Below the pieces are notes generated by a model, which searched no databases, was not told where the DNA came from, and saw nothing but the letters and a program-made list of their open reading frames with translations. The translations under genes were made by a program, and so were the position numbers. Positions 52,701 to 62,600 of a DNA stretch of 64,000 bases are shown here, in pieces. The stretch is from NCBI GenBank assembly GCA_016859345.1, contig CM029131.1, positions 11,582,099 to 11,646,098 on the forward strand, in the 5' to 3' direction. The DNA comes from Istiophorus platypterus (lineage: Eukaryota; Chordata; Actinopteri; Istiophoriformes; Istiophoridae). How positions within the stretch are numbered: position 1 is the stretch's first letter; every line of letters starts with the position of its first letter.

Positions 52701-53249
52701 ATTCTGAAAAAGGGGAGAATGAAAATGTACAATATCTTAACAATTTCCCATTTTATACACGCCACAGTCCAGAACCCAAATACATTCAATTTACCATTGA
52801 TCAAGACAAAGAGAAACATGTTCTCATCAGAGAAGTTGAAAGCAGTGAATTTTCTACATTTTCCCCCCAAAAACCCCAAAACAAAAAACAAAAAACCCAA
52901 TTATAAGATGACTGGGTCTGAAGGAGAAAGAGATTAGAGGAACGGGAGGTGTGGGTGGATGTGAAAGCTGAGCAGAAGGTGCCAAACTGGCCTCAAGTCT
53001 TTAAGACTTGGCCGGAGTCGGTGTTTCATCCACCACCAGCCCCCCCCTCCCCCTTTCTCAGTGTAGAGCAGCATTTTCATCTGAACAACAGAGGTTTTGT
53101 GGGTGAAAGCAGAAGTGAGCACAAGTCCATCCGTAGGCGGTGTCACATGGCGATCACATTCAGCCAGGCGGGGTTGGAAGCAAGAGTTGAGCAGGAATAA
53201 AATAATCCTCTTTAGGAGGGACCCACCTCTTCCTCCTCTGGGTTTCCAT
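29823..53249 (-). CDS. als2: Alsin, Rho/Rab guanine nucleotide exchange factor
   Basis: Alsin activates Rab5 through its VPS9 domain and acts in Rac-linked endosome and macropinosome traffic; human ALS2 loss causes juvenile motor neuron disease. Thirty-three coding exons join to 1689 aa (human about 1657). The first coding exon, 53227-53249, encodes METQRRK and splices in phase 2 to 52145-52290; its context and position fit human MDSKKRSS. The last exon encodes ACYYQIQHEKIT and stop. Order: RCC1-like repeats (about 1-700), DH (715-910), PH (930-1040), MORN repeats (1075-1275), VPS9 (about 1540-1689). All splice sites assigned are GT–AG. The terminal coding exon exists in two identical copies (29823-29861 and 30723-30761) owing to a tandem duplication; either gives the same protein. 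Exon groups are listed in separate entries. Confidence 0.95.
30467..30498. repeat. (TG)n microsatellite at junction of duplicated units
   Basis: Sixteen TG units at the join between the two 900-bp units. A third, interrupted TG/GAGAG run at 31367-31418 follows unit 2 and abuts the donor of als2 exon 31425-31521. Confidence 0.95.
31566..31746. repeat. MITE-like repeat copy in als2 intron
   Basis: It begins with CAGCTTCTCTAATGTGAAGA TTTG-type sequence and ends GGTTAGTTGCGGCTGTAG, the end shared with the copies at 956-1157 and 34011-34275. It starts only about 45 bases upstream (in transcript sense) of exon 31425-31521. Confidence 0.55.
32561..32655. repeat. Compound (TA)n/(GATATA)n microsatellite
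   Basis: A TA run followed by repeated AGATAT units, in the als2 intron upstream (transcript sense) of exon 32425-32486. Confidence 0.9.
34011..34275. repeat. MITE-like repeat copy with inverted ends
   Basis: It starts AGGGCTACAACAATTAG and ends near AATTGGTTGTAATCC, with ATCGATTAAAT, TTCTCAAATGTGAAAATTTG and TGCTGCTTTT inside. The ends are imperfect inverted repeats of the family. It lies in the als2 intron between exons 34494-34651 and 33619-33735. Confidence 0.7.
34861..34918. repeat. (AC)n microsatellite at an als2 3' splice site
   Basis: Twenty-nine AC units, (GU)n in als2 RNA. The run ends five bases before exon 34738-34855, so the intron closes as (GU)n-CCCAG with no conventional pyrimidine tract. 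Confidence 0.95.
35890..37945 (-). other. als2: als2 exons for the MORN repeats
   Basis: Exons: 37743-37945, 37583-37648, 37310-37408, 37027-37191, 36559-36670, 36338-36415, 35890-36023. Repeated YxGxWxxGKxxGxGxY-type units are clear, for example ATYEGRWLAGKPNGRG, YTGEFKNGLEDGFG, HYQGHWKDGKMHGLG, EVYDGSFQDGMRYGHG, YYEGAFKDNKMMG and TYEGEFSDDWTLNGKG. The segment is bounded upstream by the PH end and downstream by the linker DKPNVVKLGR. Confidence 0.92.
38874..41670. other. 2.8-kb als2 intron
   Basis: Intron between the two PH-domain exons. It holds poly(A)/poly(T) runs, a G-rich tract at 41462-41482 and short AT-rich reading frames without family motifs. No nested gene was recognised. Confidence 0.6.
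42268..42560. repeat. MITE-like repeat copy, nearly full length
   Basis: It runs from AGCTGAAACAATTTAATTCA to TTGATGAGAAGCCCT and includes ACCGATTAATC, GATATTCTTTGGTTCCA, TTGCTGGGTTTTGGAC, AGACAAAACAAGACC and CCTTGGGCTCTAGGAGATTG. This is the most complete copy of the family in the window. It lies in an als2 intron of the DH region. Confidence 0.75.
45756..45786. repeat. (TA)n microsatellite
   Basis: About 15 TA units in the als2 intron between exons 46002-46176 and 45456-45552. Confidence 0.9.
46818..47211. mobile_element. Non-autonomous hAT-like element with TIRs
   Basis: The left end CAGTAGTTTTCAAACTT and the right end AAAGTTTGAGAACCACTG are inverted copies of a terminus of the CAGTGGTTCTCAAAC type, known from hAT elements. 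The length is about 394 bases with no transposase frame. Flanking 8-base sequences share only the first three bases, so a target-site duplication is not clear. It lies in the 3.6-kb als2 intron 46177-49816. Confidence 0.65.
47212..49816. other. Remainder of 3.6-kb als2 intron
   Basis: The intron between exons 49817-50150 and 46002-46176. Short open frames show no family motifs. An AC run (49689-49725) lies about 90 bases after the donor in transcript sense, and gives a GU run there. Nothing else is recognised. Confidence 0.6.
49689..49725. repeat. (AC)n microsatellite downstream of an als2 donor
   Basis: Eighteen AC units, (GU)n in als2 RNA, about 90 bases into the intron after exon 49817-50150. 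Confidence 0.95.
50273..50555. repeat. MITE-like repeat copy with inverted ends
   Basis: It starts AGGGCTGCTGTTCAGATTAA and ends AACTAACCGCTTCAGCTCT. The interior has GTCGATTATTCTCAGTCAAT and AGTTTCCCAAAGCCAAAG, matching the family consensus as I remember it. It lies in the als2 intron between exons 50953-51941 and 49817-50150. Confidence 0.7.
52640..52865. repeat. MITE-like repeat copy
   Basis: GGTCAATTGATTGACCAAAG, CAGTCCAGAACCCAAATAC and ATTCAATTTACCATTGATC align with the inner parts of the other copies. It lies in the als2 intron between the first two coding exons. Confidence 0.55.
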
Positions 53250-53332
53250 GAGTTGGGGGGGGGGGTTATTTCTCCATCTGCTTGTCAGACTCGGGGCTGA
53301 TGGTGCTGCTGTGGCTCCTGAATGCACAACAC
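53227..53332 (-). other. als2: als2 leader/start exon with poly(C) tract
   Basis: Probable exon bounded by a TTGCAG acceptor (at 53333-53338) and the GTGGGT donor next to 53227. It holds the start codon at 53247-53249, preceded on the sense strand by eleven C residues (53255-53265) ending six bases before the ATG. The ATG is followed by G. A short upstream ATG with a stop two codons later also lies in this exon. Confidence 0.6.
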
Positions 53333-53801
53333 CTGCAACACAAGCACAACACACTGAATCTGGGCAAACAGTCCTGCTGGCTCACATCCTGCTGTCAGTG
53401 CAAATAAAGCATGTTTGCATGAGTTACAGAGGGAAATCCAGAAGGACATTAACCCCCCCCCCGGCAACTAACTGGCAGCCAGGTGAAATGTCAAAAGGAA
53501 AACAGGTACGGTTTCATTTACATGTGTTCAAGCTCTTTACTTTTTACTCCGCGTCCAAACTCCTTCTAACCCTCACTAACCACACGACAATCAAATCTCC
53601 CCCTCGAAAAATCATCATTTGTTACATCCAACCGTCGCCAAGTGGTGCAGTTTAACGTTAATCCTGCTAGCTAACATCAGCTAATCAACCGGGCTACCGA
53701 AGCTAGCCCACACTACAGGTGTCACTTCTTTTTTCCCTGGAGATAAAAACCTCCTTTTTTTTATTCCGGTTAGTTCTTTTCAGAGCCACCGAGGTGCTCA
53801 C

Positions 53802-53873
53802 CCACACAGAAGAGCGACAGGGGCGCCCGTCGACCCGTTTGGCAGCTAAATGCCGCTGGTTGTTGTCGCTCAT
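53802..53873 (-). other. als2: Putative non-coding als2 exon 1 with upstream reading frame
   Basis: A GTGAGC donor follows 53802. From the ATG at 53871-53873 (MSDNNQRHLAAK) an open frame runs 24 codons to the donor. If joined to the acceptor at 53332 it continues 15 more codons to a stop at 53285-53287, making a 39-codon upstream frame that ends before the als2 start. The exon's 5' end is not determined, probably near 53.95 kb. It could also be a separate small peptide, but leader position is the simpler reading. Confidence 0.5.
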
Positions 53874-54000
53874 CTCCTGATGTTGACGCGGAGAGGTGCA
53901 GCTAACGACCAAGATCGCCTACGGAGGCGACAGGAGGTCTGACTCGGCGGCGACGGCCGAGCGACAACACGGAAAGACGCGCCTTAAAGTGACAGTAAGT
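53874..54000 (-). promoter_or_regulatory. als2: CpG-rich als2 promoter region
   Basis: A short GC- and CpG-rich patch (many CGGCG and CGAGCG words) in an AT-rich surround, directly upstream of the inferred als2 exon 1. No TATA box is seen. This is a composition-based inference. Confidence 0.45.
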
Positions 54001-54519
54001 CTGTTTTAGAGACCATCCCTGGTGTCAAATATAAACTCTTTAGCCAAAGGTTCCCTATTTTTTAGACTCAGGTTAAACACAAAAACTAAATTTGATTACA
54101 CAGAATTTAATTTGGGTATATGCATCGTTTGAACACATCACGAACTAAATAAATAAAGTTCTTAACTCAATATTTTGGAGCAGAGAGTAGCTACAGGAAT
54201 GTGCCCACAGAATTTGCTAAAAATGGAAGACGCCACTCAGTTTATATTATACTTTTGATCACTTAAAAGGATGAATAGAATTTAAAAAAAAGGAAATCAC
54301 ATTAAAAGGTCTATATGCTTTCTTTCATATTTTTTGTTGGCTGCTCGGATGGGACAATGTGTGTCATGGGAACTTACTTGAACTCAACCACTGAAGGTTT
54401 CAAACACACATCTTCTCCACAAAATGAACGATTAACATTTTTGTTTTCTCAATAAAACCAAATTCAACGTTAGGAGATCGTCTGATTGTGGTAAACTACA
54501 TCCCTTTCTGGTCATTAAT

Positions 54520-54665
54520 TTCTGGCTCTCTACGTCACAGCAATACAGCAACGGAGTGGGACCTCTTCTATTTTCCTGCTCTCTGGCGCTGCAGCGCCGT
54601 CGTTGTGACAAATTCGACGGAATCCGAGGAGACTCAGAATAGTCGGAGCGCGGAGGCGCATTTCA
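54520..54665. promoter_or_regulatory. Isolated GC-rich patch with CRE-like site
   Basis: CTACGTCACAG includes the ATF/CREB-like core TACGTCA. It is followed by GGCGCTGCAGCGCC and several CpG dinucleotides within about 140 bases, while flanking DNA is AT-rich. It may be a promoter or enhancer in the divergent als2/chrna2 interval. There is no direct evidence of transcription. Confidence 0.3.
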
Positions 54666-56506
54666 GTCAATGAATACTATTATGTAATATCTAATGTCAT
54701 GTACTGAGTCACTTGCACTGTTGCACAACATGTCATGTGTAAAATCTAATTAAAAAATATCTGTGTCAATGTGAGGAACAACTTTCTTGGCACATATTTT
54801 TGATATCAGCCGTACAATTGTGTAAAACTGGGGGCATGTAAACACCTGGCTCTGAATTCAGGTTTAAGTTGTTTAATTTGTCATATAAAATCAAACAAAT
54901 ACATCTCATTGCCATTTTTCTTAATTAATAGTCAAGTTTATTCCCAGAAAAATTACATATAATGTCCTACAATATGTATTAGATGCTCCGTCTTGAGAAG
55001 AGCATGTTTTCTGCCACTGGTAAGCCAGCTCTGTAAGTTTTATTTAGATAGTTTATATTTAAATATATTGAAAATCCACCAGTTCTTAGTTTCTCTTCTT
55101 AAAATGCAGAAAGTCCCCCCCAAAGAAGAAATATTGACAACAGGTCCTCAGTGTTCTTAACAGTAGCTCCAAGCAAACCCAAGATCATTACAGTTTCTGA
55201 CTGTGGTCCTGAAAGGACCTGGGATGGCTGTGAGCTATAAGTTAAACTCTAACTCCCTCCAGTTCACTTTTCTCCCTGGCTGGTGTCATTTAAAACTCAC
55301 CAAGCACTTCAATCTGCTGATTCAAGCACTTTGATGATCACGCTGCAGACGCGACTTTATTCAAAATAGAGTAAAGGAGCTTGACTGAGGCTGGGGCTGT
55401 CGACCTTGGTGGAGTGTGTATGTGTGTGTGTCTGGGCCTCTGCAGTCAGTTATTATCTTATTCTGGTCCCCAGGAAGGAAGACAGGAAAGAAAATATAAC
55501 GTGTTTTTTTATAGACACAAAAAAAGGATTAAAGACATGATCTCATAATTATGGGACAATGGGACATTCTTGGATGATAGACATATGTTTAGATTCAGAG
55601 TGATTTACACTTTCAAAGCACATCATTATCTCTAATGTCCATCTCAAGTAAACATTTGTACATCTTTGTACAGCTTAGAAGTCACAGGATAAAAAGATGC
55701 ATCAGAACTTGCCTTAGAAGTCTCTGACTTTTTAGTTTTCTCCAGCATCAGTGTGATTCAGTGGAAGTTTTCATTACATGCAATGGTAGGTAGCAAAAAG
55801 AAACTGCTAACAGCTAATCTGGCTCACCTGATTTTCAAAATGAGTTACACAGAGGGCTGAATCTTGAGCCCATGTTTTTTTTCTTTTTGGCGTGAAAACC
55901 TAATGATACTCAGGCATTTTTTTGAAGCGTCCCCCATTTCTGCCCAAATAGTTCACATTATATCTGATGGGTAAACCATTAAAGACTGATGCTGTTCAGC
56001 CAAACATTGTTCATACTAAGTCAAGATTGTCTTAAATTTTAGAGGAGATCCCTGAGTTTCCATAGATACCGAATGTGAGGCTGGATTTTCTGGATGCCAA
56101 CTAGAAACTTTCCATTTTTATGGACTGGTAAAGAAATAAAAACAAAAAAAAACAAAAAAACCCCCACAAAGTTTAGGGCTCGATTGTAAAAATCATATAG
56201 CATCAATAAAGAACTGGCATAAACTAATACAGGAGATGTGACAATAATAAGATCTTTTTTTAAAAGCTTCTTAATAGGTGATAAAAAGGGAAAACCGTAT
56301 TTTATGTGGATTGTCAGTGATTGTTGCACCTTGGTCAGTCACTTGGGGAAAATCAACAAATTAGGATAAGAAAAATAATGAAAAAGCTGTGTTCCCACAA
56401 TAACAAGATCTGCATTTATGAGAGGCATTAAGACACTGGAAGATATTATCATTATTATTGTTATTGAAGCCCCAGCAGAAACCCGTGTGATCCTGATGGC
56501 AGGAGA

Positions 56507-56508
<2 letters not shown>

Positions 56509-56541
<33 letters not shown>

Positions 56542-56547
56542 GGGGGG
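56509..56547. repeat. (GT)n plus G tract upstream of chrna2
   Basis: Fifteen GT units then nine G, followed by repeated CTGTGG words. It is 120-158 bases upstream of the chrna2 ATG, in the promoter or 5' UTR. Confidence 0.9.
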
Positions 56548-56666
56548 CTGTGGCTGTGGCTGTGGGGTGGGGGTCTGTGTGGAGACAATCGGCGGGGGAG
56601 CGAGGGCTGAAGACAACCTGAGCTTCATCTTCACTGAGCCAGACTCTGCCTCTGCCGTTGTTTCCG

Positions 56667-59600
56667 ATGGAGAGAAGAGATCTGACGCTGCTGTGCTGCT
56701 GCTGGATCCTCCTCAGCTCCGGTGAGACACCAACTGATTTTTTGCGCAAAAAAGGGCTTCCGCTGCTTTCTCCTGCTGAAAAGACATATCAGTTATGGTC
56801 CTGTGATGTTCATTCAAAACTTAACAGAGGCTCCCTGCCATCTATTATTAATGTTATACTGTTTTAAGTTGTTCTTAATCCCTGTTTTGCTTTAATAGGA
56901 TTCAATTGACAAAGTGCAGTGTAGGATTTTAGGTATGTAGTTTAACATTCAATTGTGAGTTTGTATTGATTTTATAATCTTAATTCTATTGTTACCTCCT
57001 GTGGTATCACATAGAAATGTCTGTGTTGTACTCAGTATGGATTTTTCAGTTTCCTATAACAATACTTTAGTATTATTTTTGAATAATAATTCTAAAATAT
57101 ACATTATTGTTATTTTTCATTAAAGGGAAAGGTTTAACCAGGCATTGGAATGACAGTTTTATAATATCACTAAAGGCTTAACAGTGATTCTCCCACTAAT
57201 TAGTGATGCTGTAGTGGCTTTATGATATGATTAATGATATTTATAAAACTAATGGTATCATATAGTAACTCCATAATGATTAATGAAGCTTTTTCAGTCT
57301 CATATAACCCTCATATTCATGTAACAACTATACATTAGCTTTTCTCCCATGGGTGTAAAGTCACAGAGGAGAAATGTTCACCAATGGTTCCCTTTTTTAT
57401 TTATCTTTGAATAAAACTATAATTTTGTTAGTAGAGCTGGGAAATTCTTGACTTTTTAAAGGAACTGATTCAACTCTAGTGGAAAACCATAAAACCATTT
57501 TAGGGGAAATCAAACTCAATTTTAACACAGTGACTCATTTAAAGCTAAAAAAAATAACCTTGCATTGGACGTGTGTCCTTGAATTTGTGATCAAACAACC
57601 ACATTGTATATGATGCAGATTCTCTTTTTGAGACCTGAAGGGTAAAAGTGCAATTTTTGGTGCTACTAAATCTCACTGGTAAAATGAACCATTTTCTGCT
57701 TTAATTGTCGAGCACCACAGTTCAAGACAATTGAAGACAAATTATTTTACTTGCACTGAAAAATTCACTAAAATAATGAGGATCAATAGCTTTACAGCAT
57801 CTGTAATATTGACCAAGTTGTTAGCAACTTGTGGAAATAGTTGTATTTATAATAAATATGCATAAACATCTTATACTGTATAATCACTCTAGGTGATCCT
57901 TTTGTATTTATTTGCAAAGCAATTAAGAAGCTTCTGATCAAGACAAAAATCAGCTCCATTAAAACAAGCAAACTTAATCAAAATGCCATACCTGCAACTT
58001 TTTACCTCCCAAAATAAAGTGCTTTTTAATTGGGGGGAGGGGTATCACTGCTGAATTCTGAGATATAAACTGAAGTTTTATCCCACATGTTACCTGCCCC
58101 CCCCCCAACACACACACACCCACACACCCACACACACACACACACACAGGCAAAGTCCCACCTGAAACTTTGTTCTGTTGGATATAAATAGCTATTTTAA
58201 TCACAAAAACTGGCATTACTACGCTCATTTGAACAGTTTGTGCTCTTGGCCCCGCTGTCCCTTTCACTGGCTAATCCCAAATTGCTTGCTGGTGATGCCA
58301 GGGTTCTCGCCAGAGTTCAAAGCTGCAAACACAGTGCAAACACAGAGAGACAGGGAGGCGGGGATGGGGAGTGTGTGTGTGTGTGTGTGTGTGTGGGGGG
58401 GGGGGGGTTAGTCTTAAAGTGAAGAGAAACAGAAGATGATATCTTAACATATGAAGCCTCTGACAGAGTTCATCTAACCTGCAGGAGATCGAATCACATG
58501 CGACACAGAGGGTCAAATGCCAGGAATTAAAGAGTTTTATTCCAAGCATGAAATTACGCCTCCAGGGATGATGACTGCTGGGGAAAAAAAAAAACTGGCT
58601 CAGTTTTGATTTACAAAGTTCAATTATCTCCAGCCATGTAACATAAAATTAAATCAAAGTGCAGCAGATCAGATCCGCTGTGTACACTCTGAATCTGGAA
58701 GCATTTTATGAATAATAACGTTCAGGTGATTATATCTGCCCCTGAGAGCGGATACAGTATCCCTCTCAACCGTAATGGCTTTTGAAGCAGAAAAGAAAGG
58801 TGAAAATTGGAGAATAGCCCTTTAAAACCTTTTTTAAAGCATTTAAAGGTTGCAACTTAAGACTTTGTTTATGGTTTATTAATGATTTTTTTCCATTTTC
58901 ATAGATCATACATGAAGCCACAAAACAGCAGCTGCGAATTTTAAAAGGGATATTGTGCAGCAAACAAGATATAATGTGTTAATTAGCAAGTTTAAAACGG
59001 CCAATATTTGGATTTTGTTATGGTCACACTGAGCCTGGCTAGCAGTTTCCACCCATTTCCAGTCTTTATGCTAAGATAGGCTAACCTGCTGCAGGCTCTG
59101 GTCCCACTTCTCATCTAACTCTTGGGAAAAAAGACAATAAACATATTTCCAAAAATGGCAAACAGTTCCTTTAATAAGGCCCCATAAATTACTCACCCTC
59201 AAACAATCCAAAAATGAAAGTATTTAATCTGTATTTGTAACATAAGGTGTAAATTCTGTTTATTGTTTCATGCACATACAAGTACAGACTCAAATTTCTT
59301 ACAATCATCGAATGAGAAGAAAATGTTAGGGATAGATTTTACTGCTAAGATCCTTATATCATCGTATAATGAGCAATAAAACATAAAAAAAAGGAACAGT
59401 CTCAGCAAATTCACATAATTAAATATAAATGGTTTTTATAATAATTCATAACCTAAGAGTGATGTTTCCATCTCAGAAAGTTGGAATTACAATAAAAAAA
59501 TGAACTGTCATGTTGTTAATCATCTTGTGACCGGCTGGGGGATTCTGACTCCCCTCCCTTTGATCTCCCCTTCGCCCTCTCCCTTTCACCCTTCCCCTTC

Positions 59601-62600
59601 CTCTTCCTCTTCCTGCCCCGTCTCTCCTCGTCAGTGCTGGCTGAAGACTGGACTCGTGTCCACGCTGAGGATGAGCTCTTCAGGAGCCTTTTTGGTGGCT
59701 ACAGCAAGTGGACACGCCCGGCGCGCAACATCACCGACGTTGTCATTGTCAAGTTTGGCCTCTCTATCGCTCAGCTGATAGACGTTGTAGGAAAACACAC
59801 GTATATTTTTCTAAAATTAAAAAAATCCCCTTTTAGCCCCCTGTCTTGTGTCAAGACACTTTCTAAAAAATTTTGGAAGGACATTAAATAAAAACATTCT
59901 ACTAATCTGATCTGTAAACCCACAAGAACTGATGCCCAGTTGTACTTTCTTCTTTTTCTCCACATTTCCTGGTCAAAGACACCGATTTAAACACACATAT
60001 ATATATATTTAACACACGATGTCCACACACTGCTCATTGACTGTTTTTTTCAATTTCTTGGCTCATAGGATGAGAAAAATCAGATGATGACGACCAATGT
60101 GTGGTTGAAACAGGTAGGGAGGATTGTTACGTTCGTTTCTGTGTGTTTGAGTTTCTAGTGGAAAAAATCTGAGGAAAGGCTGAGGGGAAAAAAAACAAAA
60201 CATAATTTAAAATCAGAAGTGGTTTAAACAACAATTGTGTCCTGAATCCGTCTTGACAAATGTGTGTGTTTTTCACAGGAATGGACAGACTATAAGCTGC
60301 AGTGGAACCCCGGCGACTATGACAATGTGACGTCCATCAGAGTTCCTTCTGAGCTCATCTGGGTGCCCGACATTGTGCTGTACAACAAGTAAAACACACA
60401 CTCACACACGCACCAAACACTGAACCACTTGCAGTTTGCTTCAGTTGCATAATCCTCTTTGGGGAGATTTTTGGGATTGAAATTCAAAGAATCGCACTAA
60501 AGTCTCCTCTGTAGGTAAGAAAAAATACAAAGCAGCTACTTCATGGTTGCCTCCTTCTCTTCTGTTACATAGAAATAATTAAACAGAAAACTTCGAAGAC
60601 TTTCTGTGTGTGTGAAATTACTTGACTTTTACTGAGTCAATAAAATAACACTAGATTAACAGAACGAGGTCAACCTGGACTGGAAGAAAGGGGGGGGGGT
60701 AAAAAAAGACCAGTAACTAATCTCAAGAATTTCTTTTCGATTAGCAAAGGTTAGAGGTAAAGTATTCGTTTTTCCCCTTACTGACTGCATAAAACCCCAT
60801 TAGAACCTGAGAAAAAGCAGATTATTGTCATTTTTTGGGATATATAAGGTATTTTTCAGTGTGCACACAAATCCCTGAAGACAACCAAGGACACACATAA
60901 TGCACCTAAACAGAGACGAATTTGAATTTCTGTACGCAGAGCTGGAAAATTATCTGTAGTGATCAATTACCTGCTTGATCCACAACAACGCCCTCATCTG
61001 AAGGGCGTTTAAGGAGGGAACGTCACTTACATGAAACCAAAGCATCTTGATGACAGCGTTTCTGCCACATTCCTGCACACCACTTGGCGACACATGCAAA
61101 TTATCCTGTTGAATAAATGGCCTTGAATCTACTGTGGCTGCACAGTGGTCTTGCATCATACAGTTTTTAGTCAAAGCCTAGTTTCTTCGCTTCAGGGCTT
61201 GAGGAAGCACTAATTCTGAAATTTTGTTTGAAGGAGGTGAAACTTTCTCCTCCTTCGGCGTTTGTTCAAACCAGCTTGCATCATGAAAACCGTGTCATTA
61301 ACATTCAGTAATCAATTATTAAACACTGCCTCTGTATATGGGCATAGCTTCAGGTTTATTGATTCACCTTTTGATTTTGAAACATAATGAGACGGAAACT
61401 TGGGACCCATGCTAAATGAAAAAAATTCATCTCATGCACTGGAAAATCCTTCCTCCTCTTTTTATTCCGGTTGGTTTCCTTTTTTTTTGTCGCTCCTCTG
61501 TCTTTCCTAACTTTTCTGCCTTTCTTCTTATCTTTTCTGCCCTTCATCTTCCAATTTTTCCCAGTGCCGACGGAGAGTTCGCTGTCACCCACATGACCAA
61601 GGCCCAACTGTTTCACACCGGTCGCATCCGTTGGGTGCCCCCGGCCATCTACAAGTCGTCCTGCTCCATTGACGTCACCTTCTTCCCCTTCGACCAGCAG
61701 AGCTGCAAGATGAAGTTTGGCTCCTGGACGTACGACCGGGCCAAGATTGACCTGGAGCCCTTCGAGAACACCGTGGACCTGAAGGTGGGATACAGACGGA
61801 TATTGGGTTGGACCGTCTATTCTTTCTTCATCCTCTCTTTCTCTGTTTCATTTTTCATTTTGTACCATTTCGTCACAATTAGCATCTCTGTTCTTGGGGG
61901 ATTTTCCAGTTAAGGCCAGCTCTTCCACTTCACCTCCGCTTATCTACAGTGTACCCATGCTCTATGACAAGCTTCTTTTTTTTTGCAGTGGGATGCCAAC
62001 TACAAACTCTGGCTGCTCACTTTTTAATTAACAGAATATTTCTCAGCATCTTTTTGCATATCTGGAGAAACAAAATCATTGTTACTAGAGGATGAACCCC
62101 TATGACTTGGGAGATCCCATGACTTTCTCTGTAGGGCCATCAGCAAGTCAAATATATTCACCTATCCAGTGAATATCTTGACATCTACTGGATGGATTGG
62201 CACAAAAATTTGGTTGCGATATCCATTATGTCCATAGGATTAATCCTAATGATTTTTGTTAATCACCTGACCTTTCCTGTAGCTCCACAAAAAGGTTGAA
62301 AATTTTGTTTTTGAGTGTAATGTTTTGATGACTACTGGTCTATTTTAGTCTGGACCAAAGTGGTTGACTGACCAACATGGCTATCCCAAGAGCCAAATCA
62401 TTATTATGGCTAAAAGAAAATTTAAAAAATCTGATTTTTTTCTGAGGATTACTGGGAGAGTGGAGAGTGGGCGATTGTCAATGCTGTGGGCACCTACAAC
62501 ACCAAGAAATACGACTGCTGCCACGAGATCTACCCTGACATCACCTACTACTTCGTCATCCGCCGCCTCCCGTTGTTCTACACCATCAACCTCATCATCC

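Larger units (their letters stand above)
44512..53249 (-). other. als2: als2 exons for the N-terminal RCC1-like region
   Basis: Exons: 53227-53249, 52145-52290, 50953-51941, 49817-50150, 46002-46176, 45456-45552, 44848-44925, 44512-44751. RCC1 signatures are VYSFGELPW, AGSFHSGAV, MWGDNGAGQCG, VWAWGSGCQLG, ACGASHSLAL, VWSWGQGKQGQLGHGD, VGAHHSLAL and FSWGSNSSGQLGH. The 989-base exon also holds a Cys pair region (DKCRQCNQLLYT) and a linker rich in Ser/Pro. Exon 49817-50150 ends in the conserved MQGKKSSS and RRLSLPGLLSQ. Exon 44512-44751 carries an unusually acidic insert (EEEEEEEER) between blade motifs. Confidence 0.9.
54001..56666. other. 2.7-kb spacer between divergent als2 and chrna2
   Basis: No coding exon is convincing. 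It contains a GC-rich patch at about 54520-54665 with a CRE-like TACGTCA (54531-54537) and a GCGCTGCAGCGC palindrome, and a TG/G-rich run (56509-56547) close to the chrna2 start. The rest is AT-rich and unremarkable. Confidence 0.55.

Noticed and set aside
61975..62030. Exon-like sequence after a strong TTTTTTTTGCAG acceptor in the chrna2 intron
   Set aside because: It opens WDANYKLWL but hits a stop soon after and has no donor in frame; neighbouring exons already join in phase without it. Probably a decoy acceptor.
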